Source: Streptomyces lasiicapitis
GTDB taxonomy: Bacteria > Actinomycetota > Actinomycetes > Streptomycetales > Streptomycetaceae
Length of the DNA stretch: 64,000 bases
Direction of reading: 5' to 3'
Assembly (NCBI RefSeq): GCF_014646335.1
Contig: NZ_BMNG01000018.1
Location: 1 to 64,000 of the forward strand
Shown in pieces: positions 26,575-35,090 of the stretch. Both the position numbers and the translations under genes were made by a program. Position 1 is the first letter of the stretch; the number at the start of each line of letters is the position of its first letter. Below the pieces are notes generated by a model. That model saw nothing but the letters and a program-made list of their open reading frames with translations, did no database searches and had not been told where the DNA came from.

Positions 26575-28275
26575 TCAGCGCAGCATGGCCCGCACCACCG
26601 GCCCCGCCGAATCCCCACCATGCCCCCCGGCCTGCACCACGGCCGCCGCGGCCACATCACCGCGGTACGCCGTGAACCATCCGTTGGGCTTCTTCTGGCC
26701 GTCGACCTCCGCGGAGCCGGTCTTCGCGCCGGAGTCGGAGCCGAGGCCCGCCATGGGCTTGGCGGCGGTGCCGGCGACGCCCGTGTAGTGCATGAGGTCC
26801 CGCAGGGCGGACGCCGTCCTGCCGGACATCTTGCGCGGCGCGCGCGCCAGTTGGCGGTCGTCGAGGTCGGGCGAGACCAGGTACGGCTGCCGGAACGTGC
26901 CGGACTTCACGGTGGCGGCGACCGACGCCATGTTGAGGGGGTTCATGCGCACCCCGCCCTGGCCGATGAGCGAGGCCGCCATCTGCGCGTCCGACTGCAC
27001 CGGCACGGCGCCGTCGAACGACGCGACGCCGATGGACCAGTTGTCGCGGCCGAGGCCGAACACGTCCTGGGCCTGCTTCGTCAGGGAGTCGTCGTCGAGC
27101 TTCTTGGCCTGGGTGATGAAGGCCGTGTTGCAGGACCGCGCGAAGCTCGCCCGGAACGTACCGCCCTTGATCTGGAACTTGTCGTCGTTCTGGAACTTCC
27201 AGCCGCCGTACGTCTCGTACTTCGGGCAGGGGTGCTTCTTGTCGACGCCCGCGAGGTCCTTCTCCAGGAGCATCGAGGAGGTGATGACCTTCATCGTGGA
27301 GCCGGGCGCGAGCGAGCCCTGGAGGGCCGTGTTGAAGCCGGCGGGTTCGGAGTTGGCGACGGCCAGGATCTCGCCGGTGGACGGCCTGACCACGACGACC
27401 GAGGCCCGCTTCCGCTTCGCCGTCTCCTTCTCCGCCTTGGCCTGGGTGCGCGGGCTGATCGTCGTCTTCAGCGTGCCCGGGGTGCCGGGGGAGAGGGCAA
27501 GGAGCGTCTTGTCGGGGGTGTCCTTCGCGTCGCTCTTCTTCGCCGCCGCCGAGCCCTTGTCGTCGGCGTCGGGCTCGGCGTCCGCGCGCACCACCCGCAG
27601 CTCCACGCCCGCCTTGCCGCCGGCCTCCTTGCCGAACTTCTCGCGCAGCCCGTCGAGGACCGTGCCGAGGGACGGGTACTTGGCGGCGGTGAGCGCGCCT
27701 CCGTCCCGGTCCACGGCCTTGATCGGCGGGGTGCCCGCCGCGCCCGTCACAAGGCGGTCGCCGGGCCGCAGTTCGGGGTGGACGACGGACGGCGCCCAGG
27801 ACACGAGGACCTTGCCGTCGGCGGCGCGACGCGCGACGGTCAGCGTGGATTCGTACGCGTACGGCTTGGTCTTTCCCTCGTACGAGACCGTGGCCGCCGC
27901 CTTGAACGGAACCTTCGCGCTCTTGCGCGCCGCGGGCTTGCCGGGTGTCAGGACCACCTCGGCGATCCGCGCCTCCTTGCGGTACGCCGTGAGCGCCGCG
28001 CGGGCCTGCTTGCGGTCGTCCGTGAGCGCCGCGGCGCCGGCCACGTCGCCCTTCTCCCACGCGGTGAGGAACGCCCGCGCGGTGGTGCGCACTTCGGCGG
28101 CCGTCGGCGGACCCGTGGCCACGGATTTCTCGTCGGACTTCCCGTCGCCGCCCGCGCCGTTCCCGACGACCGCGTACGCCGCTACCCCGACGCCGCACAC
28201 GATCGCCACCGCCGCGCCGCCGAGCACGCCCGGATGCACCTTCTTGCGCTCGGTCGCGCGTCTCCTGTTACCCAC
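26575..28275 (-). CDS. Penicillin-binding protein (class B-like, with NTF2-like MecA_N domain)
   Basis: 566 residues. A short cytoplasmic tail and one TM (about 19-40) are followed by an NTF2-like domain (about 58-165), a linker and the transpeptidase domain. The active-site motifs are STMK (about 327), SCN (about 382) and KTGSAE (about 519). It cross-links peptidoglycan outside the membrane. A PBP paralogue of the same layout lies upstream in the same orientation. From memory, the pair sits beside ssgE in other Streptomyces. Confidence 0.88.
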   Translation of the reverse strand: MGNRRRATERKKVHPGVLGGAAVAIVCGVGVAAYAVVGNGAGGDGKSDEKSVATGPPTAAEVRTTARAFLTAWEKGDVAGAAALTDDRKQARAALTAYRKEARIAEVVLTPGKPAARKSAKVPFKAAATVSYEGKTKPYAYESTLTVARRAADGKVLVSWAPSVVHPELRPGDRLVTGAAGTPPIKAVDRDGGALTAAKYPSLGTVLDGLREKFGKEAGGKAGVELRVVRADAEPDADDKGSAAAKKSDAKDTPDKTLLALSPGTPGTLKTTISPRTQAKAEKETAKRKRASVVVVRPSTGEILAVANSEPAGFNTALQGSLAPGSTMKVITSSMLLEKDLAGVDKKHPCPKYETYGGWKFQNDDKFQIKGGTFRASFARSCNTAFITQAKKLDDDSLTKQAQDVFGLGRDNWSIGVASFDGAVPVQSDAQMAASLIGQGGVRMNPLNMASVAATVKSGTFRQPYLVSPDLDDRQLARAPRKMSGRTASALRDLMHYTGVAGTAAKPMAGLGSDSGAKTGSAEVDGQKKPNGWFTAYRGDVAAAAVVQAGGHGGDSAGPVVRAMLR

Positions 28276-28407
28276 GAATCCTCCGCTGTTCCCCTCGGCC
28301 CCCGCCGCACCTCACTCACCGCCAGCCAACCTAGCGGCACCCACGCACCCCGTTGACCACGGCGTCGCCCGCGCGGGCGACCGGTCCCCGGGGTTCTCAC
28401 CCGCCCG

Positions 28408-30042
28408 TCACCCGCCCGCCCGCAGTACCGCCGCCACGATCGGCCCCGCGGTGTCGCCGCCGTGCCCGCCCTCCTGCGCCATCGCGGCCACCGCGGTGTC
28501 CCCGCGGTAGCCCGCGAACCAGCTGTTGGGCTTCGTCTGACCGTCGACCTCCGCCGACCCCGTCTTCGCCCCGACGTCGCCGCCGAGCCCCGCCATGGCC
28601 CTCGCGCCCGTCCCGGCGACCGCCGTGCGCCGCATCATCTGCCGCAGTTGGGCGACCGTACCCGCCGACAGGCCGCGCGCGGTGGCCAGTTCACCGTCGA
28701 TGAACTTCTTCGGTACGAGGACGGGCTGGCGGAACGAGCCCGTCATGGCCGTTGCCGCCACCGACGCCAGGTTCAGCGGGTTGAGCTGCACCTGGCCCTG
28801 GCCGATGGCGTTGGCGGCGCGGTCCGGGCCGCCGGAGGCGGGCACCGAGCCGTCCGCCGACGTGATGCCGGTCCGCCAGTCGTCGCGGCCCAGGCCGAAG
28901 TTGGTGTTCGCCTCCTCGGTGAGCGACGCGTCCGTGAGCGGCTTCTCGTCGACCAGCTTCACGAACGCCGTGTTGCAGGAGCGCGCGAAGCTGTCCGCGA
29001 GCGTGGCGTCCTCGTTCGGCGTCATGCCCCGGAGGTTGTGGAAGGTCTGGCTCTGCCAGGTCGCCTCCGGGGTGCAGGGCGCGGGCCCGGAGGCCTTGGT
29101 GACGCCCTTGTCGATGAGCATGGCCGCCGTCACGATCTTCATCGTCGAGCCGGGCGCCAGCTTGCCCTCGAAGGCCGCGTTGAACTTGTCCGCGCGGTGG
29201 TTGGCGACGGCGAGCACGTCGCCGCTGCTCGGTCTGACCGCGACCACCGACGACTCGGGGTGCCGCGCCACCGCGTCCTCGGCGGCCCGCTGCGCCGCCG
29301 CGCTCAACGTCGTCGGCAGCCTCCCCGGCCGCCCCTTCGCGAACGTCAGCAACGTCTTCGCGCCCGCGCCCTTCTCGGCACGCCGCACATACAGCTCGAC
29401 GCCCGGCCTCCCGCCCGCCTGCTCGCCGTACTTCGCACGGAGCTGGTCCAGGACGGGCGCGAGCGACGGGTACTTCTTCCCGGTCAGGACCACGCCGTTC
29501 CGGTCGACGGCCACGATCGGCGGCGCCGCCGCCTCGCCCGTCTCCAGGGTGTCGCCGCGCCTCAGCTCCGGGTGCAGCACGGACGCCCGCCAGTCGACCA
29601 GGGCCCGCCCGGTGTGGACCCCGCGTACGACCTCCAAGGCCGAGGCGTACCGCAGCTGCTTGCTCTTCCCCTCGTACGTGACCGTGGCCCGCACCGTGAA
29701 CGGCACCCGCGTCCCGCTGATCCGCCCCCGCGTCAGCTCGACCTTGCGGATGTACGCGTCCTCGCGAAAGCCCGTCAGCGCCTCGGCCGCGGCCTCCGCG
29801 TTGTCGGTGTACGCCGCCGCGCCGTCCGCGTCCCCCTCGGCCCACGCCCCGAGAAACTCCCGCGCGGTCTCCCGCACCTCGTCCCGCGTCGGCGGCCCGC
29901 TCCTGCTCGCCCCCGACTTCCCCGACGACGAACCCCCGCCACCGTTCACGGCATTGACGACGTTGTACGCGCCATAACCGGCGCCACCCACCATGACGGT
30001 GAACACCCCGCCGACCAGAGCGGCCTTAACTCCCTTGCGCAT
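28408..30042 (-). CDS. Penicillin-binding protein, paralogue of the downstream PBP
   Basis: 544 residues from ATG 30042, which has GGGGAGG upstream on its strand. TM at about 7-27, NTF2-like domain at about 50-150, transpeptidase motifs STMK (about 298), SCN (about 355) and KTGSAE (about 494). Segments such as LAPGSTMK(V/I)(I/V)T and NPLNLASVAAT are shared with the gene at 26575-28275, so the two arose by tandem duplication. Its promoter region (30043-30143) abuts the displaced pmt tail left by the AICE insertion. Confidence 0.88.
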   Translation of the reverse strand: MRKGVKAALVGGVFTVMVGGAGYGAYNVVNAVNGGGGSSSGKSGASRSGPPTRDEVRETAREFLGAWAEGDADGAAAYTDNAEAAAEALTGFREDAYIRKVELTRGRISGTRVPFTVRATVTYEGKSKQLRYASALEVVRGVHTGRALVDWRASVLHPELRRGDTLETGEAAAPPIVAVDRNGVVLTGKKYPSLAPVLDQLRAKYGEQAGGRPGVELYVRRAEKGAGAKTLLTFAKGRPGRLPTTLSAAAQRAAEDAVARHPESSVVAVRPSSGDVLAVANHRADKFNAAFEGKLAPGSTMKIVTAAMLIDKGVTKASGPAPCTPEATWQSQTFHNLRGMTPNEDATLADSFARSCNTAFVKLVDEKPLTDASLTEEANTNFGLGRDDWRTGITSADGSVPASGGPDRAANAIGQGQVQLNPLNLASVAATAMTGSFRQPVLVPKKFIDGELATARGLSAGTVAQLRQMMRRTAVAGTGARAMAGLGGDVGAKTGSAEVDGQTKPNSWFAGYRGDTAVAAMAQEGGHGGDTAGPIVAAVLRAGG

Positions 30043-30143
30043 CAAGCGCCCCCCTCCCCAGGAATGCCACAACCTTATGGGGGCCTGTGGGAGGGAAGGG
30101 CCGAATGGGTCGGCTGTTATCCGAAGGTGTCCGATTGTCGCGT

Positions 30144-30229
30144 TCAGACCCAGGTATCGAGCCACATTCTGGAACGCCAGGAATCGATCGGGATCGCTTG
30201 GCCGGTATAGATCGGCCAGAAGTAAATGA
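30144..30229 (-). pseudogene. Displaced 3' tail of pmt at attL
   Basis: Read leftwards it encodes a peptide that begins IYFWPIYTG and ends MWLDTWV and stop. It is identical in protein sequence to the last 27 residues of the intact pmt at 45892-47634. The 19 sense codons beyond the att core differ at 9 positions, all synonymous, and the stop is TGA instead of TAG. By topology this is the chromosomal remnant cut off from its 5' part when the element inserted. It has no promoter or start. Confidence 0.85.
30202..30229 (+). other. attL core (28 bp)
   Basis: Begins CCGGTATAGATCGG and ends AGTAAATGA; identical to 45950-45977. Flanking bases differ (G before and T after here; C and A at attR). Confidence 0.9.
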
Positions 30230-30241
30230 TATTCCGAGCGA

Positions 30242-30262
30242 TCGGGGCCATTGCGGCCCCGA
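30242..30262. terminator. Terminator of the integrase gene
   Basis: TCGGGGCC-ATTGC-GGCCCCGA, an 8-bp perfect stem, 37 bp beyond the int stop codon and inside the element next to attL. Confidence 0.6.
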
Positions 30263-30298
30263 CCTGCCCGGGAACCCTGCGACGCGGGCTGCTGCCCT

Positions 30299-31552
30299 CT
30301 ATCTGGGCCGTCGCTGGGCCGTGATCTTGGGAAGAAGCAGCGCGTTGTCGACCGCTTTCCGGGTCCTCCCCTCGCTGCTCGGCATCAGGTGCGTGTACGT
30401 CCTGAGCGTGAATCCAGGGTCGGAGTGTCCGAGGTACTGGCTCAGCGCACGGATGTTCTCGCCAGCGTCCAGGAGGACGGACGCGTAGAAGTGCCTGAGC
30501 GCGTGCATGCCGTCCTCGCGCGCCGCCGCGTACCGCTCGCCCTCCTTCGGCGCCGGGATGACGCCAGCGACGGCCAGAGCGGGCTTCCACATGAAGTCGT
30601 TGAAGTAGCTCACGCGGACGTGCAGCCCCTCGTTGCCGCTGTACAACAGCCGCTTGGTCACGAGGGGCCCGTCAGGCGTGCGCCACGGCAGCGTGACCGT
30701 GATGGGCGGGAACTCCTCCGAGTGGGCGCGCAGAGAGCGGCCCACCGTCATCGGGAGCGGCGCACTGCGCTCCTTGCCGCCCTTGGGCGGTGCGAACACG
30801 TACTTCCCGCGGATTCGCTTGAGCTGGTGCGTGACGTGCACCCACCCGCCCTCGTAGTCGAGTTCGTCCTCCGAGAGCCCGAAGATCTCGCCTTGGCGCA
30901 GACCGCACCCCGCACCCGGGTCCACGGTGGCCTGAAACCGCTTGGGTAGCGCCGACCGCACGTCAAAGACGCGAGCGGCTGTCCACGGGACGACGCGCGG
31001 CTTGGCGGGCTTCGGCAGGCGGACGGTGCGGGCACGGCACGGGTTCTTCAGGAGGAGCCCGTCCTCCACGGCTGCATGCAACGCGGCCGACACCGTGCCG
31101 ACGATGACGCGGCGGCTCGACTCGGCAGGCACGGTTCCTTCAAGCGCGCTGATCCAGTCCCGGATGTGCTCGGGCTTGAACGACCCGATGGGACGCGTGC
31201 CGATGTGCGGGTATGCGTGCAGCCGTAGCCGACGCTCGGCAGCCTCGCGGCTGTTGATCTCGCCGGTGTGGGCGTTCACCCACTTCTCGGCGTACTGCTG
31301 GAAGGTGGTGCGCGCTTTCCTGGGGTCGATGTACTGCCCGCGCGACATGTCGGACTCGATGTCGGTCAACCACTTCTCCGCGAGGCGCTTCTGTCCGTCG
31401 CGGAAGCTCTTGGACTTCTCAGAGCCATCGGGACCGACGTACCGGGCGCGGTAGCGCAGGCCGCTGCCGTGGCGCTCGGACTTGACCTTGTGCGGCTTGC
31501 CGTTGGCGTCTGTCTCGGTCTTGTGCCAGCGGTCTTGGATGTGGCCTGCCAC
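30299..31552 (-). CDS. int: Site-specific tyrosine recombinase (integrase)
   Basis: 417 residues. An N-terminal arm-binding/SAM-like part (about 1-170, with YAEKWV) is followed by the catalytic domain. The first Arg is in GCGLRQGEI (about 218), the box II motif is HALRHF (about 350), then LGHSDPGFTLRTYTHL with the nucleophile Tyr (about 385). It catalyses attP x attB recombination, here at pmt. It lies next to attL as usual in AICEs and reads toward the site. The start at 31552 is a GTG; the ribosome binding site is weak. The xis gene precedes it, with a strong hairpin between. Confidence 0.93.
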   Translation of the reverse strand: MAGHIQDRWHKTETDANGKPHKVKSERHGSGLRYRARYVGPDGSEKSKSFRDGQKRLAEKWLTDIESDMSRGQYIDPRKARTTFQQYAEKWVNAHTGEINSREAAERRLRLHAYPHIGTRPIGSFKPEHIRDWISALEGTVPAESSRRVIVGTVSAALHAAVEDGLLLKNPCRARTVRLPKPAKPRVVPWTAARVFDVRSALPKRFQATVDPGAGCGLRQGEIFGLSEDELDYEGGWVHVTHQLKRIRGKYVFAPPKGGKERSAPLPMTVGRSLRAHSEEFPPITVTLPWRTPDGPLVTKRLLYSGNEGLHVRVSYFNDFMWKPALAVAGVIPAPKEGERYAAAREDGMHALRHFYASVLLDAGENIRALSQYLGHSDPGFTLRTYTHLMPSSEGRTRKAVDNALLLPKITAQRRPR

Positions 31553-31573
31553 GAGGAGGCGTTCCCTTCACGA

Positions 31574-31618
31574 AGCACGGCAGGGAGAGCCGCGCGAGGC
31601 GGCTCTCCCTGCCGTGCT
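31574..31618. terminator. 20-bp perfect hairpin between xis and int
   Basis: Left arm 31574-31593 (AGCACGGCAGGGAGAGCCGC), loop GCGAG, right arm 31599-31618 fully complementary. It lies 14 bp past the xis stop and 22 bp before the int start, so it probably limits read-through from xis into int, or blocks int translation when transcribed. Confidence 0.65.
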
Positions 31619-31631
31619 GGGCTGTGTTCGG

Positions 31632-31874
31632 TTATGCGGCGGCGTCGGCCGCCATGCGCTCCTGTTTCCAGCTCTGGACGTCGGCGGGGTCGTAGCGGAT
31701 GTGCTTGCCGACGCGGAAGCCGGGCGGGCCGGTGCGCTTCTTACGCCACTGGTAGACGGTCTCCTTGGGCACCTCGAACATCTCGGCGATGTCGTCGGGG
31801 GTGAGGTACCGGTCGGGCAGGCCGCCGCGGAGGGTGGCGCGAGGGTCGGGTTGAGCGGAACGGGTTCGGCTCAT
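31632..31874 (-). CDS. xis: Excisionase (HTH, MerR-like/AlpA-type)
   Basis: 80 residues from ATG 31874 (GAGG upstream); an in-frame ATG at 31904 has no ribosome binding site. The winged HTH reads RYLTPDDIAEMFEVPKETVY continuing QWRKKRTGPPGFRVGKHIRY, the standard DNA-binding domain of AICE Xis proteins. It directs Int toward excision by bending attL/attR. It is located upstream of int in the same orientation. Confidence 0.85.
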   Translation of the reverse strand: MSRTRSAQPDPRATLRGGLPDRYLTPDDIAEMFEVPKETVYQWRKKRTGPPGFRVGKHIRYDPADVQSWKQERMAADAAA

Positions 31875-31947
31875 GGGGTCCTCGGAAGTCGAGTCGTGTT
31901 GCATTCGGAGGCTTCTCGGGGCGCGCGTGTGTCCGAAGTGCGGATTT

Positions 31948-32156
31948 CTGCGTCACAGCGTCACCTGCGTCATACGCGTCTCTGACCTGCGGGTTTCGGG
32001 TGACGCAGAGGCTCGGGGGCACGTCACCGGTGACGCAGGCTGTCCGCCACGGGTGACGCAGGTGACGCGGCGTGACGCAGAGGTCGGCCGTCTGCGTCAC
32101 GGCCGTATGCGCAGGTCGCCGGGCGTTTCCGGGCGCCCGTGACGCAGGTGACGCAG
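31948..32156. other. Iteron cluster, candidate replication origin (oriV)
   Basis: Nine exact copies of TGACGCAG or its complement CTGCGTCA (31948, 31965, 32001, 32031, 32054, 32073, 32092, 32140, 32149) plus one variant TGACGCGG (32063). A short A-rich stretch (CTTAGGAAAAAGAAG) follows. The intergenic region lies between xis and the helicase/primase genes, as expected for an origin. It contains no gene. Confidence 0.65.
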
Positions 32157-32260
32157 CGTTCCCCACTTAGGAAAAAGAAGGGGGGTGTCTGTGGTGGTGC
32201 GGTGCTGCTCAGGACGTGAAGAAGGAGCCGCTTCGCGGCACGTCCCCGCAGGGCGGCTTC

Positions 32261-32326
32261 GCCGCCGAACAGCAAGAGGAGCACGCCGCGCCCGGGGTGC
32301 TCCTCTTGCTGTTGCTGTTCGGCGGC
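32261..32326. terminator. Long inverted repeat after the replication genes
   Basis: GCCGCCG + AACAGCAAGAGGAGCAC (32261-32284) pairs with GTGCTCCTCTTGCTGTT (32297-32313) and, after a 6-nt bulge GCTGTT, with CGGCGGC (32320-32326). It starts 8 bp after the helicase gene stop. Probable terminator; its closeness to the iterons leaves a role in replication possible. Confidence 0.7.
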
Positions 32327-32334
32327 GATGCCGG

Positions 32335-33807
32335 TCAGAACGCCTGTTGCTCGTGCGGGGGCGTGGCGGGCGAGCAGGCCATCTCGATGTAGCGGCCCTC
32401 TCTGGTGCGGCCCGAGTCGATGAGGACACCTAGGGCGGCCAGCGTGGGCTGGAGGCGCTTGAGGCGGTCGGAGAGGACCTTTCCCGTGGTCGGCCAGCCC
32501 TTGGGCAGGGGACGCAGTTCCTCGCCGCTGTAGAGGCCGCTGAGGAGGTGCAGCCACTCGGTAGAGGTCATCCGCTGTGCCGCTCCGGGTGCGATCGTGT
32601 CGGCGTGCCGCAAGACGGTCTGCGCGAGGAGGTCGCCCTCGATCACGTCGTCGTTGAGGTCATCCAGGCTCGCCCGGTAGGCGCTGAGCGCTCCGAGACC
32701 GGTAGCTGCGTCGAGTTGCGCGCACAGGTGCGCGAAGTCGGCCATCCGCAGGTCGGTGGGGGTCTCCGCCTTCACCGCGCGGACCTTGACCGTGAGGTCC
32801 AGGAGCGAGCCGAGCACCACGGGCAGGATCTCTTCGTACTCCGCCCACAGCTCCGCCTCGGTGCGCCGCACCTTGGGGCGCACCAGATGCAGCGGCAGGA
32901 GCCGTTCGGCAAGGTCGGGCCGGATGAGGCCGACGTCAATACCGGTGAGCAGCAGGGGGCGGCGGTAGCCGGTGCGGTAGACGTCCCCGTCGGTGAACAG
33001 GGCGCGTTTGACGTCCTCAGCGCCAGTGACGACGCAGCACATGGCGTCCGCCAGGTCCGGCGTCAGGTGCGAGAGGTTGTCGAGCGCGGTGACCCACCCG
33101 GCGGCCACGGCCGCGATCAGATTCGCCTCGTCCTTCGGGGCGCGGCGCAGGTCCCCGCTCATGCCCTCCACGACCCTGATGAGCATCCGCCCGCCCGTGG
33201 ACTTGCCCGCGCCCTGCGGTCCGGTGAGGAACGGCGCGGGGACGGGCACGGACGGCCCGAGGCAGCCGATCAGCCAGGCGAGAGCCAGGGACTCGGTGTC
33301 GGCGTTGGCGAAGTTGCACAGCCGCATCAACAGGTCGACGCCCTTGCCATCGGTGTCCTTGGCGGGCAGGGGCAGTTCCCCGGTGAGCTGGGTGCGGCGC
33401 CAGCACACCTCGCGCGGGTCGGGAATGGTGATGTCCCATCCGGTGGGGTGGATGCGGACGGACTGTCCGTCGTCGCGACCCAGGTCCAGCCACGTCGCCC
33501 CGTCAAAGCCCGGGGCGACCCGGATGTGCACCGGCTGTACGCCCTCGCTCAGCGCGAGCGCTTCGATCAGGTCCAGCGCTTCCTTGATGGCGCTGCCGTT
33601 GAAGACTCCGCGTCCGTCGCGGAAGAGTCCGACCATGAGTTCCTGCCGGTGGCTTCCGGTGGCCCCCTGAGAACGGATCGGACGGGCCACGGGGTGCCCG
33701 TTCTTCTGCGCGTACACGGTGCCGTCAGGGGTGCGGAAGTAGCGGAAGTGCTCTTGCGCGTAGTCGGTGATGATCTCGCGGGCGGGAGTCTTGTCGTCGT
33801 CAGCCAT
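32335..33807 (-). CDS. P-loop ATPase/helicase-like replication protein
   Basis: 490 residues from ATG 33807. Walker A is GPQGAGKST (about 200). Later motifs include WVTALDNLSHLTPDLADAMC (Walker-B-like aspartates) and RRPLLLTGIDVGL (sensor-like Asn/Thr region). This resembles the ATPases found beside Prim-Pol genes in AICEs and phages. The C-terminal quarter looks like a winged-helix domain (GWPTTGKVLSDRLKRLQPTL). It starts 2 bp after the Prim-Pol stop. Together they likely initiate and unwind at the iteron region. The exact helicase class is not certain. Confidence 0.75.
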   Translation of the reverse strand: MADDDKTPAREIITDYAQEHFRYFRTPDGTVYAQKNGHPVARPIRSQGATGSHRQELMVGLFRDGRGVFNGSAIKEALDLIEALALSEGVQPVHIRVAPGFDGATWLDLGRDDGQSVRIHPTGWDITIPDPREVCWRRTQLTGELPLPAKDTDGKGVDLLMRLCNFANADTESLALAWLIGCLGPSVPVPAPFLTGPQGAGKSTGGRMLIRVVEGMSGDLRRAPKDEANLIAAVAAGWVTALDNLSHLTPDLADAMCCVVTGAEDVKRALFTDGDVYRTGYRRPLLLTGIDVGLIRPDLAERLLPLHLVRPKVRRTEAELWAEYEEILPVVLGSLLDLTVKVRAVKAETPTDLRMADFAHLCAQLDAATGLGALSAYRASLDDLNDDVIEGDLLAQTVLRHADTIAPGAAQRMTSTEWLHLLSGLYSGEELRPLPKGWPTTGKVLSDRLKRLQPTLAALGVLIDSGRTREGRYIEMACSPATPPHEQQAF

Positions 33808-33809
33808 GG

Positions 33810-34670
33810 CTACAGTCCCAGCCGGGTGCGGGCGTTGGTCCATGCGTCGGTGCAGTGCCGGGCCGTTTCGCCCTTGGCCTGCGCGGCGGTGAACAGGCGC
33901 CCGATGTGCGTCTCGGTGAGGCAGCCGCACCGGCCGTGCGTGGAGAGCACGGCCAGGAACGTCCGGTAGACGGTGGCGTGCACGCCACTGCGGGCGTCGG
34001 TGATGCGCTGCTCCGCCATGGCGATGCCACGCTCCAGATACGCGGGCGTGCGATGGCGGCACGCTCCGCCCCCGGCGAACGGGGGCACTGCGATGGCCTG
34101 CGGCGCGGGGCGCGCCGTGGCGGGCTTCGCCGCGGCGAGCGTGCGCACGGCGTCCGGCAGCGCCGTGGGGGTGCCGGTGCCGTGCCCACGCCAGCGGGCG
34201 TAGGCCATCGTGGACTTGATGTCCACGCCCGGCCGGACGCCGTTGGCGGAGCCCATCGCCCCGAGGTAGATCCAGTGCTCACCCCGGGTGGTGGCCACGG
34301 TCTGCGTGGCGGGCAGGTTCTCGCGCGCCCACGTGATCGCGTCGGCGTTGTCGAGGTCGACGACCGTCAGGTCGGCCCCGCCGGGGTGGTAGGCGACGGC
34401 CGCAGCCCGACCCCAGGCCCGCTGCCAACTGCCGGAGTTGATGACGTCCGCGTCCGTCGTCGCGGCGGCCCATGCGTGGCACGGGTGCGGGCAGGTGCAG
34501 GGGCCAGGGGTCTTCATGTTCGGCCGTCCACCGCACGTGTTGTCGGTGCAGCGGCGGCAGTTGCCGAACGGCACCTTCCCGGCCCGCAACGGCAGCACGG
34601 GCACGCCGGAGGCGGCCAGGGCGAGAGCGGCACGCAGGTGCTCTCGCCGGATGTCGGTGGGTTGCGTCAT
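33810..34670 (-). CDS. Bifunctional DNA primase/polymerase (Prim-Pol)
   Basis: 286 residues. A Cys-rich segment (CRRCTDNTCGG ... CTCPHPCHAW, about 38-66) is followed by the Prim-Pol core: WGRAAAVAYHPGGADLTVVD continuing LDNADA, with the metal-binding VDLDN at about 105, and TTRGEHWIYL, matching the catalytic His region. AICEs with Prim-Pol replicate by a mechanism different from the RepSA rolling circle. ATG 34670 has GGAGG upstream. It is the first gene of the replication pair. Confidence 0.85.
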   Translation of the reverse strand: MTQPTDIRREHLRAALALAASGVPVLPLRAGKVPFGNCRRCTDNTCGGRPNMKTPGPCTCPHPCHAWAAATTDADVINSGSWQRAWGRAAAVAYHPGGADLTVVDLDNADAITWARENLPATQTVATTRGEHWIYLGAMGSANGVRPGVDIKSTMAYARWRGHGTGTPTALPDAVRTLAAAKPATARPAPQAIAVPPFAGGGACRHRTPAYLERGIAMAEQRITDARSGVHATVYRTFLAVLSTHGRCGCLTETHIGRLFTAAQAKGETARHCTDAWTNARTRLGL

Positions 34671-34709
34671 GCTGGGAGACCTCCACAGCTCTGTAGTGGG
34701 CAGGTGGAC

Positions 34710-34749
34710 AAGGGCGGCCCCGGACTTTGGCGAGACGGGGGCCGCCCTT
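34710..34749. terminator. Terminator of the transfer operon
   Basis: AAGGGCGGCCCC (34710-34721) pairs perfectly with GGGGCCGCCCTT (34738-34749), 7 bp beyond the stop of the small membrane protein gene. Confidence 0.75.
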
Positions 34750-34756
34750 GGCGTAG

Positions 34757-35065
34757 CTAGGTCTTGCCGCGGGCCAGGCGCAGGGTGATGCCGCCGACGC
34801 CGATGGGGCCCGCGGCGCCGCCGATCGCGGTGGCGGTGTGGGCGGCGACGTCGAGCAGCGCGAGGAACGCGGCCACGAGACCGAAGATGCCCATGGCGCC
34901 CGCGCCCGCCACTGCGATGGGGAAGAGGTAGTGGCGCAGGGGGCGCCCGGTGTGGTCGGTGGTGTGGACGACGATGACGACGGGTTGGCCGGTGGCCTGG
35001 GCGCGGCGGTAGTCGTCGGCGGGGATGTGCGGGGCGATGATCCCCGGCGGGTCGCGGTGGTTCAT
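34757..35065 (-). CDS. Small membrane protein, possible spread (Spd) protein
   Basis: 102 residues from ATG 35065, with GGAAGG upstream. A hydrophilic N-terminus of about 45 residues is followed by two probable helices (LFPIAVAGAGAMGIFGLVAAFLALL, about 51-75, and a weaker one about 80-95) and a basic tail. No domain was recognised. Its place between traB and the replication genes on an AICE suggests a role in intramycelial plasmid spread, but this is inference. Confidence 0.55.
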   Translation of the reverse strand: MNHRDPPGIIAPHIPADDYRRAQATGQPVVIVVHTTDHTGRPLRHYLFPIAVAGAGAMGIFGLVAAFLALLDVAAHTATAIGGAAGPIGVGGITLRLARGKT

Positions 35066-35090
35066 CCGGAATCCCTTCCGATCCGTGGGC

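Noticed and set aside
30144-30590. Open frame ending in the Pmt C-terminal peptide.
   Set aside because: The upstream part runs through the integrase gene on the same strand in another frame and is Arg-rich nonsense; only the last 28 codons are a real (displaced) coding tail.
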